A DNA stretch of 64,000 nt, taken from assembly GCA_963969495.1 (NCBI GenBank), contig OZ018320.1, positions 76,014,361 to 76,078,360 of the forward strand. Reading direction: 5' to 3'. This DNA is from Ceratothoa steindachneri (taxonomy: Eukaryota; Arthropoda; Malacostraca; Isopoda; Cymothoidae). The translations under genes were made by a program, and so were the position numbers. Positions 54,415 through 64,000 of this stretch are shown piece after piece. The notes below the pieces were generated by a model. That model ran no database searches. It was not told where the DNA came from and saw only the letters and a list, made by a program, of their open reading frames with translations. Each line of letters starts with the position of its first letter. Within the stretch, counting starts at the first letter, position 1.

Positions 54415-54846
54415 ATCACTCAAAATATTTTCACAACTTACCAATCTTTAATCGGTTCCTTCTATAATCTTTCCTCAGTCTCTCCGCTTTTGCCATCCAC
54501 TAAAGGTGACTAATATTTTTGTGTACCAATTAATTGCCCCAATTAGTATTTTTTATATTTATCCATATTTATAGCATCTATATTTAGTGTCAACAGTTTT
54601 CAAATGATTTTTTCACATTTTCAATTTATTAAATAATTTATTACTATTTCTGCTTCATTAAGTGACTAATATCTATGTCAACCAATAACTTCATCAACTA
54701 GTGTTATATTTTCCATATTTAAAGTACCCATAATTGATCCATATCTAAATTTTCAATAGTTTTCAAACGATTTGTCATAATTTATTTCTAATCCTTGTGT
54801 GCATTATTATTTTCGTATTTTTAACGTGTTCTAAATCTATCTTATA

Positions 54847-54885
54847 GACCAGAAGATGGGTAAGGTACCTGAAACGTTGTATTTA
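54847..54885 (+). other. Hammerhead-like motif in right terminus
   Basis: GACCAGAAGATGGGTAAGGTACCTGAAACGTTG: stem GGGTA/TACCT (one G-U pair), GAAAC intact, CUGANGA changed to CAGAAGA. It faces out of the element, in opposite orientation to the left motif. Confidence 0.5.
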
Positions 54886-54931
54886 ATTAAATGAGAAATT
54901 TTACATGTCTCATTTTGGGATTTATCCTCAA

Positions 54932-55817
<886 letters not shown>

Positions 55818-56260
55818 GGTTTGGGTAAAAAACATTATTATTCTCATGCGTAGAACGGCACTTCTGCTCCGCCAGCTAAAAGCCCAGCGGAGCTCGGAAA
55901 TCTGGCGCGACTTACGCCTCTTCTGTTCTGGTTAATCATTTGGACGATATCATCGTCCAATTCTCGATTAACCAGTTCCTGCATATTCCTTGTTCGTTCT
56001 TCTATGACAACGTTAATGGGACTTAAAATATTAGAGAATAGTTGGTATAGGTTTGGGTCAAAGCATTCTTATTTTCATGCGTAGAACGGCACTTATGCTC
56101 CGCCAGCTAAAAGCCCATCGGAGCTCGGAAATCTGGTGCGACTTATGCCTCTTCTGTTCTGGTTAATCATTTGGGCGATATCATCGTCCAATTCTCGATT
56201 ATCCATTTCCTGCATATTCCTTGTCCGTTCTTCGATGACAGCGTTAATGGGACTTAACCC
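55818..56260. repeat. Tandem duplication of about 231 bp
   Basis: CATGCGTAGAACGGCACTT occurs at 55,845 and 56,076; the following 170 bp (through GTTAATGGGACTTA) and about 25 bp before it are shared with roughly 90% identity. It covers the last part of a LINE-like minus-strand frame (56,093-56,401), so the 3' end of that element is present twice. Confidence 0.93.
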
Positions 56261-58510
56261 TGCCTCCCGGTGCAGCTCTTCCTGGCGTCTTCTTTCTCGT
56301 CTGAGTGTACCTGTAATTAAGTACACACATATGGGGGGGGGCTCTTTAAGATCGTCCCTAATTATGGGGGAACCTTGAAAGTACTCGTGAGGACAACCCA
56401 AAGGCCTTGGAAGGGGGACGCTGGTTGCCAGTAATGGTGATAGATTACCGAGTTATCGCGTAATCTTTTGGCAAGGACTCCGGTTAATACAGATGCCCCG
56501 GTTGGTTTGCGTTGCCCTTCCTTGTTTCCCACGAGAGCTATTTTGTTGATTGCTATGATGTGCCCTAAGCCAAGGGGCTCTTATTCTAGCGACGGGGTCA
56601 AATAGCCCGGAGGAAGGGGATAGAACACACTAGGGTAGAACACCGGTATTTCGAGAGTTATGTAATCGCGAGGAATTGCGATTAACGAGGATAATGCACA
56701 ACGGCTGTTTTCCCGATTAATAAGGCCTTGAAACAGGAAGATTGATCAACGTCAGGATATTAAAGTCACCAAAGCAAAAATAGAATTATTATTGAACTAG
56801 ATCTTATTGCACTTTACAAAAGTTCTTTAATTAAGTTTTTTAAGTTCTAAGTTATGATATAAATTAAGTTCGAGGTCAAGTGCGGGCAAGGTCTAAAGGA
56901 GGCCGGACGAATAGAGCCCTTAGGAGTTACACCATAATGTCTGCGTTATGTACACGACTATATACAAAGATGAATTACGCGAATCCGAGAGATCGGACTG
57001 AACGATATATAACGCGATATATTGTTATATAAAACAGTAATCTAATTATCCTCTTTGTTCTGGATTCACACAGTTACATATTCAATTTAAGCCTCGCCCT
57101 ACAAGTTCATCGTCCAACTAAGCCAAACCTCCCTCTTATGTACCGGCCTGTTGATTTGTCGGTATTAACATAACTCGACTTTTGATTTGCTACTGCCGAA
57201 TATATTGATAAGGAAGGCACTCTGACTATTGGGTAAAATTCTCTGTGGGCGGGGGCATGTTGCCATGGAGACAGCTTCCTAATCTGTTTTTTATTTGTTT
57301 AATAGTGATAGCTATCAGGTTTATTTTGGATTCTGCCTTGATTATAATGTTTGTCATAGATTGCCTCGACCAACTCTAACAGAGATACTGTGCTCCGTTT
57401 ACTACCGTATGACATTCGCGTAAACGGTGCTAACTTTACTTTTGTCTGTGTACTTTATGTGTGTAGCCACTCTCGTGTGTATCCTATTTTGGACGTACAC
57501 GCCGGTCACTACGCACATTTGTTCTGCACTACTTGCTTGTAGTTTCCTCTTTTGTGTCTTCGAGACACACGAGAGGGCGGAAGTGGGGTATAGCAGCGTC
57601 GATCTTACAAGTGCATTGTAGATCTTTTTCTTATTGCTTGCACGGAGATTTCCTAACATGTATAGAGTTCTGACTGCAGCTGTGGCATTGGTGATTCTTC
57701 CATGGAAGTGCTTCGTGTACCCGGTTGAAGTAATCTTTATTCTGAGTACATTGCACTCCGTAGTGTAGTGATAACGTTTATCCCTCACCCTGGCATCGTA
57801 TAGTAGTCTCCTGCCTATGGGGACTACTTTGAACTTTTTCTGGTTCATGCGGATTTTCCACCCGGCCTCGTAGGTATTAAGGTTCTCAATTTCTGCTTCA
57901 GTCATGCGAGCTTTCCAAGGTGCATTCCTCCATGGACAAGTGATTATCTGGGTGAAATCATCGGCGAATTGAATGTTGAGGCAGGTGGGGCTCACAGAGG
58001 CTGGGAAATCAGCAGTGTAAATCAATTAGAGGGTTGAGGACAGCCCCGCCTTCCCTGTGGAAGGCCCGAAGTGAGCGGAAACTTTGGTCCGTCTGTGCAC
58101 CCTACACTGATATACGCCGCTCTCTCTATGACATAGTCACAGAGAGTTCTTTCTAAGTTTTCACTTAGGTCCAGTCGTAAGATCTTGTACTGCATTCCCC
58201 GTTGCCACACCTCATCAAACGCTTTTGATACATCTCGACAAACAATGTCCACGTAACTTCTTTCCTGTTTTGCTTAGGCTAGCTTTTCCGTGATGATATT
58301 AATCCCCATCTCAGTACTTCGCTTCCTCCTAAGCCCGAGTTGATATGGGTTGAAGAAGGGCTTCTCCTCCAGGTGAGACAGCAGTCTTCGGTTGAGGATC
58401 TCGAAGAGCTTCCCGCCAAATTCTAGAAGTGAAATTGGCCGGTAGCTCTCTTTCAACGTTGGGTTCTCTCTGTGTTTCGGCAAGAAAATCATCTTGGCCG
58501 TTTTCTAAGA
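56093..58510 (-). mobile_element. LINE with FADD reverse transcriptase, decayed
   Basis: Minus strand, in order: 58,492-58,274 encodes MIFLPKHRENPTLKESYRPI and NPYQLGLRRKRSTEMGINII (RT blocks 1-2). 58,252-58,022 encodes VDIVCRDVSKAFDEVW-like (block A Asp) and PLTSGLPQG. 58,025-57,402 encodes LNIQFADDFTQIITCP (FADD catalytic box intact) and the thumb. 56,401-56,093, an Arg/Glu-rich helical tail, may be the C-terminus. About 1 kb between (56,402-57,401) has no readable frame. The CR1 copy 2 sits at its 5' side. Jockey-group affiliation is likely but not certain. Confidence 0.62.
57402..58025 (-). CDS. LINE reverse transcriptase palm/thumb fragment (207 aa)
   Basis: YTADFPASVSPTCLNIQFAD then DFTQIITCPWRNAPW at the start (catalytic FADD near residues 20-23), EAEIENLNTYEAGWKIRMNQ, KFKVVPIGRRLLYD, ITSTGYTKHFHGRITNATAA, KKKIYNALVRSTLLYPTSAL. 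It has the residues expected of the RT primer grip and thumb. Upstream frames at 58,022-58,252 overlap by 4 bases, so a frameshift lies at the GVPQG block (GLPQGRRGCPQ). Confidence 0.72.
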   Translation of the reverse strand: MIYTADFPASVSPTCLNIQFADDFTQIITCPWRNAPWKARMTEAEIENLNTYEAGWKIRMNQKKFKVVPIGRRLLYDARVRDKRYHYTTECNVLRIKITSTGYTKHFHGRITNATAAVRTLYMLGNLRASNKKKIYNALVRSTLLYPTSALSCVSKTQKRKLQASSAEQMCVVTGVYVQNRIHTRVATHIKYTDKSKVSTVYANVIR

Positions 58511-58639
58511 ATCTGGGAAGTATTCCGTGTTCAGACAGGCGTTATATATTCTTCTCATCCCTTCGATGACATTGGCTGGTGCCTCTTCAAAGTTTATTGA
58601 ACTAATTTCTGCTCTAGCGCTCTCTCTCTCTCAAGTACG

Positions 58640-59214
58640 GGGTCTGCAGCCCCTAATAGCGGCCCGCCTTCGCACTAGTGTGAAGGTAAGCTGCCTGCCA
58701 GGATGTGGTAACCACCACATCAGAGTAGAGGCTGAGAAATCACAGATTTCTAAGAGCTCAGTCGTTGCTCTGATGGTCAGTGGAAACGACCTCTACCTGA
58801 GAGGAGGTAGGGAGGCCCTACAGATAAAATCCTCCACACGGTCATGGGTGCCGTGGACAACTGTAGGCTGAAAACCCGCAAGCGTGTCTAGTCGGGATGC
58901 TCCCGAGGAGAGGTCCAACACGGACCGCTCACTCGATGAACGTCTGTTTAAACCGGCGCCTGGCAGATTTGTGAACGGCAGAGGGGGTCTTTTTTGTGGA
59001 CCCGTACCGCACCTTTTATGTTAGAAATGATCTCAACCAAAGGGATGAGGTACATCTTTCCTTTAAAGGAAAGGCCTTTCTTTCGAACATCATCCAGGAT
59101 GTCGTAGAGAGGACCCAAAGGAGTATCCGACCCAGAGTGAGGGCGGACGTACGCCAGTACGCAAAGAGGGGTGCCTCCTCGCCAACAAACAAGCCGGGAA
59201 ACGGAAGAGCATAG
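58640..59214 (+). pseudogene. CR1 copy 2 ORF1, esterase part, broken
   Basis: Frame to 58,871 carries VSCLPGCGNHHIRVEAEKSQ and VVALMVSGNDLYLRGGR (block III). After a shift, 58,996-59,214 carries DEVHLSFKGKAFLSN (block V; usual DGVH, Asp and His kept) and ends NKPGNGRA. It lacks about 12 residues before KRGAS relative to copy 1. Confidence 0.75.
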
Positions 59215-59276
59215 GGAGTCCTACAGTCGGGGACTTCCTGAAAGTTCTTCTGTTTAATGCGAGGTCAATTAGGAAC

Positions 59277-60137
59277 ATGTTTCCTGAGCTCTGTGGCCTC
59301 GTAGCGACGGAAGAACCCGAAATGGTAGCCATAACAGAATCGTGGATAAAAACCTCAAACCGAGACTTTGAAGGCGAATTCACGGTTCCTGGCTACCAAC
59401 TCTTCCACAAAGATAGGCCAGACAGAGAGGGTGGCGGTGTAATGTTGTATGTCAAGGATACAATCAAATCTATGAACTCCAACATTATATCCGATCACGA
59501 GCTCCTAGGCGTTGACCTAGAGATAGGTCCTGTCAGATACAGCACCCTGGTGCTTTACAGAACCCCTTCCCAACCCGTTGAGAAGGACAGAACACTGTAC
59601 CAGCTGCTGGGTGAGCTTGCTCAAGGCAGAGTGTGCATCGTTATGGGCGACTTCAACAGCCAAGTTGACTGGGAAACCAGAGCAGCCTGTGGCGAGAGCG
59701 CGCTACTCCTGGAGTTCGCCAACAACGAGTTCCTCACTCAATGGGTCAGAGAACCGACGAGAGGAGACAATATCCTCGACTTGGTCTTCACCTCTGAGGA
59801 TGATATCGTTGAGGATCTCTCTGTAGGCGAAGAGCTCGGTGGCAGTGATCACCAGCTAGTTAGATTTAGCGTCAAGATCCCGAAGGTAAGGTCTTTGGCC
59901 AGTCAATCAAGGAAACCTGACTTGAGAAGAGCAGACTTTGCAAGCCTTCGTGCTGGGCTGACTGATGTAAGGCTAGCAGTATGCGAAGATGTTGAGGATT
60001 TGTGGAACAACTTCAAAAATAAGTTCATGAGTCTTCAATCAAGTTGCATCCCTCTGAAATGCCACCGTCGGTCTTCTGTTCAACCAAAGTCGTTTATTCG
60101 AGAAATCGGCCAACTCGAAGATCTCGGGTTCCTTTGA
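59277..60137 (+). CDS. CR1 copy 2 ORF2, endonuclease (286 aa)
   Basis: LVATEEPEMVAITESWIKTS, CIVMGDFNSQVDWETRAACG, NILDLVFTSEDDIVEDLSVG and GGSDHQLVRFSVKIPKVRS: the full set of endonuclease motifs with catalytic Glu, Asp, Asn and the SDH Asp-His, unlike copy 1 (SDN). Met at 59,277 is internal; the coding sequence starts upstream near FNARS at about 59,250. The frame breaks at 60,110 by deletion of about 30 bp relative to copy 1. Confidence 0.86.
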   Translation: MFPELCGLVATEEPEMVAITESWIKTSNRDFEGEFTVPGYQLFHKDRPDREGGGVMLYVKDTIKSMNSNIISDHELLGVDLEIGPVRYSTLVLYRTPSQPVEKDRTLYQLLGELAQGRVCIVMGDFNSQVDWETRAACGESALLLEFANNEFLTQWVREPTRGDNILDLVFTSEDDIVEDLSVGEELGGSDHQLVRFSVKIPKVRSLASQSRKPDLRRADFASLRAGLTDVRLAVCEDVEDLWNNFKNKFMSLQSSCIPLKCHRRSSVQPKSFIREIGQLEDLGFL

Positions 60138-60326
60138 CGAGTACCGGAGGCTAGCCAGAAGAGTGAAGTCTAGCATAAGGGCGGCTAAGCGTATTGAGGA
60201 ACTCCGAGTGGCGAGACTCTGCAAGGAGAATCCCAAGGAGTTCTTTGGCTATGTAAATAGCCGTAAACCAATCCATGGTAGGATTGAGCACTTAGTGGAC
60301 GAGGAGGGGGGCATTAACTCACTCAG

Positions 60327-60848
60327 ATGCAGAAAATGCTAACCTGCTCAATGACTAGTTCTCTTCAGTGTTTACTAAAGAGATGTGGTCCCATCCCCCA
60401 ATTCACGAATTCCTACTCGGGGAAAAAGCTGGAGGCAATGGACTTCACTGAAGGAGAAATAAACAAAAAGATCGCTGACCTAAAGACGAATAAGTCCCCT
60501 GGACCGGACGGGTTTCTATCCAAGGTGTTGAAGGAAGTGTGCGATGAAGTATCACGACATCTGTGCGCTATCTTTAACATGTCAATCTGGACCGGATGCG
60601 TTCCTAGAGACTGGCGTGAGGCGGAGGTGACTCCGATCTTCAAGAAAGGAGACCCCAGCCAACCGTCAAACTACCGACCTATCAGTCTGACTTCGATAGT
60701 CGGTAAACTCATGGAAAGCATCATGGTGGACAAAGTGACGTCTTATTTAGAGTCAAACCTGCTACTGAAGAGTTCCCAGCACGGTCTTCCGAAGGCAACG
60801 GTCATGCCTGACGAACCTTGTGGAATTCTTCCACTTCGTCTTCAGTGA
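60327..60848 (+). CDS. CR1 copy 2 ORF2, start of reverse transcriptase
   Basis: DFTEGEINKKIADLKTNKSP and GPDGFLSKVLKEV, then REAEVTPIFKKGDPSQPSNY and RPISLTSIVGKLMESIMVDK. The frame ends at a shift in the RKATVMPDEP region, equivalent to the frameshift in copy 1. Confidence 0.83.
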   Translation: MQKMLTCSMTSSLQCLLKRCGPIPQFTNSYSGKKLEAMDFTEGEINKKIADLKTNKSPGPDGFLSKVLKEVCDEVSRHLCAIFNMSIWTGCVPRDWREAEVTPIFKKGDPSQPSNYRPISLTSIVGKLMESIMVDKVTSYLESNLLLKSSQHGLPKATVMPDEPCGILPLRLQ

Positions 60849-61258
60849 GCACGATCGGGACAAGGTGGTGGATGTGGTGCACTTAGACTTTCAGAAAGCC
60901 TTTGATAAGGTACCACACCGCCGCCTTCTCCGGAAAGTACGAGCGCTGGGCATAGACGGAAAAGTAACTGACTGGATCGAGAACTGGCTAAGTGGCAGAC
61001 GGCAAACGGGTTGTGGTGAATGGACAGGCTTCTGAGTGGGTGCCCGTTACTAGCGGGGTGCCTCAAGTTTCTGTCCTAGGACCACCACTATTGATCATCT
61101 ACGTCAACGACATGGACGGTGACATGTTTGCTAAGATTTCCAAATTTGCCGACGATACCAAGCTTGGTATGAACGTTTCAAAGGATGGAAATACTGCCCG
61201 CCTGCAGGAAGATCTTGGGGAAGATTGGGGAGTGGTCAGACACGTAACAAGGAGATAG
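60820..61258 (+). CDS. CR1 copy 2 ORF2, RT core with intact FADD (two overlapping frames)
   Basis: 60,820-61,035: VDVVHLDFQKAFDKVPHRRL and WIENWLSGRRQ. A one-base shift leads to 60,992-61,258: SEWVPVTSGVPQVSVLGPPL, then KFADDTKLGMNVSKDGNTAR. The catalytic FADD is unchanged; GVPQG is GVPQV. Confidence 0.83.
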
Positions 61259-61578
61259 TACTTTGTCTGTACAACTCCCTCGTTCGGCCGCACCTGGAGT
61301 ATGCTGTTCAATTTTGGAGTCCTTCGTTTCGAACGGATATCGCAAGGTTGGAACGCGTACAAGCCAGGGCAACCAAGCTGATTCCCTCTATCCGACATAA
61401 TAGTTATGACGATAGACTAAGGGAATTAGATCTGTTCTCGCTGGAAACCCGTAGACTGCGTGGTCAGCTCATCGAATTTTTCAAAATACTTCGAGGGTTC
61501 GACAATGTTGACTACCGGGATATTTTCACACTGAGTGAGAACAGAACGCGCAATCACGGCTTCAAACTTGAACTGTAG
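61225..61578 (+). CDS. CR1 copy 2 ORF2, thumb and C-terminal region
   Basis: EIVLCLYNSLVRPHLEYAVQ, FWSPSFRTDIARLERVQARA, TKLIPSIRHNSYDDRLRELD, ENRTRNHGFKLEL then TAG. A segment of about 60 codons before EIVLCLYN is missing compared with copy 1 (deletion). Past the stop, VSGTHFQWKLSTV-type out-of-frame sequence shows another shift. Confidence 0.82.
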   Translation: MGSGQTRNKEIVLCLYNSLVRPHLEYAVQFWSPSFRTDIARLERVQARATKLIPSIRHNSYDDRLRELDLFSLETRRLRGQLIEFFKILRGFDNVDYRDIFTLSENRTRNHGFKLEL

Positions 61579-61840
61579 CGTTACAACCGCAATCTGTGTG
61601 GAAAATTTTTTTCACCTACAGTATCTGCGGTAAGTGGAACGCACTTCCAGTGGAAGTTGTCAACAGTGAATCTGTTGACCAGTTCAAGTCAAGACTAGAC
61701 AAAGTCTTGAAAAGTGGCCCTTTATGGATGCAAAGCAATTGAGCAGCCATGTGCCCGCTTGATTGCTAGTCCAAAGGTACCCTCTTTGAATGGACCGTAA
61801 GGTCCTCCTAGGGTACTTTCTTTCCCTGTAACTCCTTGTA

Positions 61841-62169
<329 letters not shown>

Positions 62170-62704
62170 AAACAAACACATACCAACGAACATTCACTTC
62201 AGGTAAAGCTCCTCCCCGAGAAATCCGATTGGTAATCAAAACTGGTCATGTTCACCTTCTCTTATCATAAATAATCGAATTTAGGACATTAGACACAGTC
62301 GGCCACAATACTTCACGAAACACAAGTCTCATCCATTAGTCTTCATATTGTGCTCCATCCACAAAAGGAAGGACTTTTAACTCACCTAAAGTCCACCAAT
62401 TCACTTCCTCATGCAGTCCTCGGTGGATATGAGTCACAAATCTTTCCTTCCGAATTCACATTCACTCCATCCACCGAAAAAGGTATTTAGACTCACTAAT
62501 TCCATCCATTCATCTTACCAAACGTCAAGTGCAACAGAAAGTTGTTATATTAAATTGTTCATAAATCCAAATACGAATGTATGTGGTGAACACCCTGATG
62601 AACGAACTCGAATCCCGAATATGGATTCATAGGATAGGCAAAAGAAGAAATATTTATTTCCTTGGGACTGACAACCCACTTCTACCTTCTCCTCTCTTGC
62701 TGCT

Positions 62705-62732
62705 TATATATATATATATATATATATATATA
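62705..62732. repeat. (TA)n microsatellite at mariner target
   Basis: About 14 TA units; the mariner copy 2 begins at the last TA. Confidence 0.95.
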
Positions 62733-63502
62733 CGAGGGGTGGTCAATAAGTTTTGCAATTCGGATATAAGGAAACGAGATATGAGGAAAAGTGTTTTTAT
62801 TATTTTTCAATATAACTATCCTCGACTTCAATGCACTTGCGCCACTTGTCCCTGAGGCTTCGAATTCCGCCAACCAGAAATCTCCCGACTGTTGTTCAAT
62901 CCACTCCTGGACGGCGAGCTGGACATCTTCATCGTCCCCAACCCGGCTTCCACGCATTGCAGCCTTGAGCTGGCGGAATAAAAAAGTAGTCGCTAGGGGC
63001 CAGATCTGGACTGTAAGGGGGATGGTTGAGCTCCTCGAATCAGCACTCGAGTATGGCAGCTTGTGGAACTCTGGCCTTGTGGACTTTGACGACGTTTAAA
63101 GTCGATCATGGGGCGTGAGGTTTCTAGGGACCCAACGGGCACAGACCTTGGTCATGGCCAAATTGTCGTGGATGTTGTTGATAACACTTCCATGTGATAT
63201 TCCAAGTTCTCGCTTCGATTTCTTCGACCTTCACCGGTCGATTTTCGAGGATCCTCCTCTCCACACTGGCCACATTGTCCTCGTTGGTCACGTCTGACGG
63301 GCGTCCTGGACGAGGGTCATCTTCAAGGGACTCACGACCATGGCGGAACTCCCTATTCCAGCGAGCAATGGTTGCATAGGGAGGGGCGGTGTCGGTGTAC
63401 ACTGCAACCATGCCTTCATGGGTCTCTTTTCCATTCTTGCCTTCCTTGGTAAAAAATTTGATCACTGCGCGGTGCTGAACCTTCTCCATTGTTGAAAAAT
63501 TT

Positions 63503-63505
<3 letters not shown>
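62733..63505 (-). mobile_element. Internally deleted mariner, copy 2, end-truncated
   Basis: The left end CGAGGGGTGGTCAATAAGTT matches copy 1 (51,525). The minus strand carries transposase N-terminal (MEKVQHRAVIKFFTKEGK, ARWNREFRHGRESLEDDPRP) and C-terminal (GDDEDVQLAVQEWIEQQ) parts joined at the same deletion point as copy 1 (TTTGACGACRTT...GTCGAT...GGGGCGTGAGG). After the start codon the copy stops at (TA)n, so the second terminal repeat is lost. A one-base insertion at GCTTCGATTTC breaks the N-terminal frame. Confidence 0.88.

Positions 63506-63542
<37 letters not shown>
63506..63542. repeat. (TA)n microsatellite
   Basis: About 18 TA units replacing the right end of mariner copy 2. Confidence 0.95.
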
Positions 63543-63545
<3 letters not shown>

Positions 63546-63867
63546 CTTTGGGATACTTTTCTAATGAGAATCTGTATAAAATAGAGTTAAACTGCATATA
63601 ACATATTACCCCCTGAAAATAATGCTTATGGGGCAACATAAAAAATAAGGTCCATAAGGAGGCCGCAAACTGAAACTGGTGGGAAACACTGGTTTAAACC
63701 ATCCATATTTTCTTTTCTTTAAAATTACCCTCTCTTCTCCTGCCTACTCACTGCTCTCTAGCACTATAAGGCGTCGCCTTTGCTCTATTACCCTTGTCCA
63801 TTTCGATTAAAGTTCTCCTATAATTAATAATCTACGTGGTTTTAATAAATACTTCTCTTTTCATCAG

Positions 63868-64000
63868 ATGTTGAAAACGTTCTACCGGAACTGCGCCCCA
63901 AGCAGTTCTTCCCCGCCCAATGAATGCCACACCTCGCCCACAACGACGGATCCCACTACGTCTGCACCTGCGACTGGGATTACTGCAATTCCGCCCTCAG
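63868..64000 (+). CDS. Ly6/uPAR-type protein, C-terminal domain exon (disrupted, runs off window)
   Basis: TTTTCATCAG ends at 63,867. Continuing the phase from the exon at 27,286 gives HVEN... at the start, a TGA at 63,921-63,923, and, in the same frame after it, GSHYVCTCDWDYCNSA, the typical end of an LU domain (CxC...DxCN). Between about 63,880 and 63,930 the family-like sequence is instead in the next frame: FYRNCAPSSSSPPNECHTS, with the expected RNC and EC cysteines. So two compensating single-base shifts are needed to read the domain. Either two sequence errors, or a pseudogenised exon, or (if another small exon changes phase) a single shift. The exon continues beyond 64,000. Confidence 0.72.
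   Translation, partial: MLKTFYRNCAPSSSSPPNECHTSPTTTDPTTSAPATGITAIPPS

Larger units (their letters stand above)
58615..61840 (+). mobile_element. CR1-like LINE copy 2, 5'-truncated
   Basis: Same family as copy 1 but on the plus strand. It begins within ORF1 just after a CTCTCTCTCT run. ORF1 remnants run to 59,214, ORF2 to about 61,720, then a 3' tail, TCTTTCCCTGTAACTCCTTG, that merges into (CA)n/(CT)n. It has intact endonuclease SDH and RT FADD residues but at least six frame breaks. The sequence TCTCAAGTACGGGGTCTGCAG near 58,630 shows a sense codon where copy 1 has TAA. Confidence 0.87.

Noticed and set aside
63868..64000. ATG at 63,868 as the start of a new protein
   Set aside because: It is the first base triplet after a splice acceptor, and the frame loses the conserved CTCDWDYCN ending.

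Overview
The window reads as a repeat-saturated piece of an arthropod nuclear genome, most likely a crustacean. The reasons are the spliced host gene, long (TA)n and (CT)n microsatellites, and a mix of degenerate mariner, Tc1, CR1, Jockey, I-clade and Penelope-like elements. The taxon is inferred from memory of families, not from a search.

Only one host gene is supported. It is a plus-strand Ly6/uPAR-type secreted protein gene with three visible coding exons. A signal-peptide exon lies at 25,692-25,773, the first half of the cysteine-rich domain at 27,134-27,286, and the domain end, with its TCDWDYCN signature, at 63,868 to the window edge. The last two exons are separated by a 36.6 kb intron. 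The last exon contains an in-frame TGA and what looks like a pair of compensating frameshifts. A 45-copy, 53-bp minisatellite ends 38 bp upstream of the splice acceptor of the signal-peptide exon.

Region by region: 1-23 kb is upstream or intronic DNA. It holds Tc1, mariner, MULE and LINE relics, four tandem repeats (units about 62, 70, 27 and 53 bp), a perfect-looking hairpin between two (TA)n tracts, and a degenerate spliced copy of a multicopy arthropod gene family (RFNQDI/RYQG signature). That copy is preceded by strong heat-shock-element-like arrays. 23.2-25.6 kb is the minisatellite. 27.3-63.9 kb is the giant intron, filled by nested elements. These are a Jockey-like LINE (28.9-30.7 kb), an I-clade LINE split into 3' (31.6-34.0 kb) and 5' (40.1-43.1 kb) parts around a Tc1 element, a nearly full-length CR1-like LINE and another Tc1 relic, then a Tc1/mariner relic (44.3-45.2 kb), a second copy of the RFHQDL family (46.3-47.0 kb), a second I-clade 5' part (47.0-49.9 kb), a Jockey endonuclease relic (50.2-50.7 kb), an internally deleted mariner (51.5-52.5 kb), a Penelope-like element with 103-bp inverted termini (53.3-54.9 kb), another LINE (56.1-58.5 kb), a second CR1-like copy in opposite orientation (58.6-61.8 kb), a long pyrimidine tract, and a second mariner with the same internal deletion (62.7-63.5 kb).

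No element appears able to move on its own: each has frameshifts, stops, deletions or altered catalytic residues. No tRNA, rRNA or CRISPR locus is supported.
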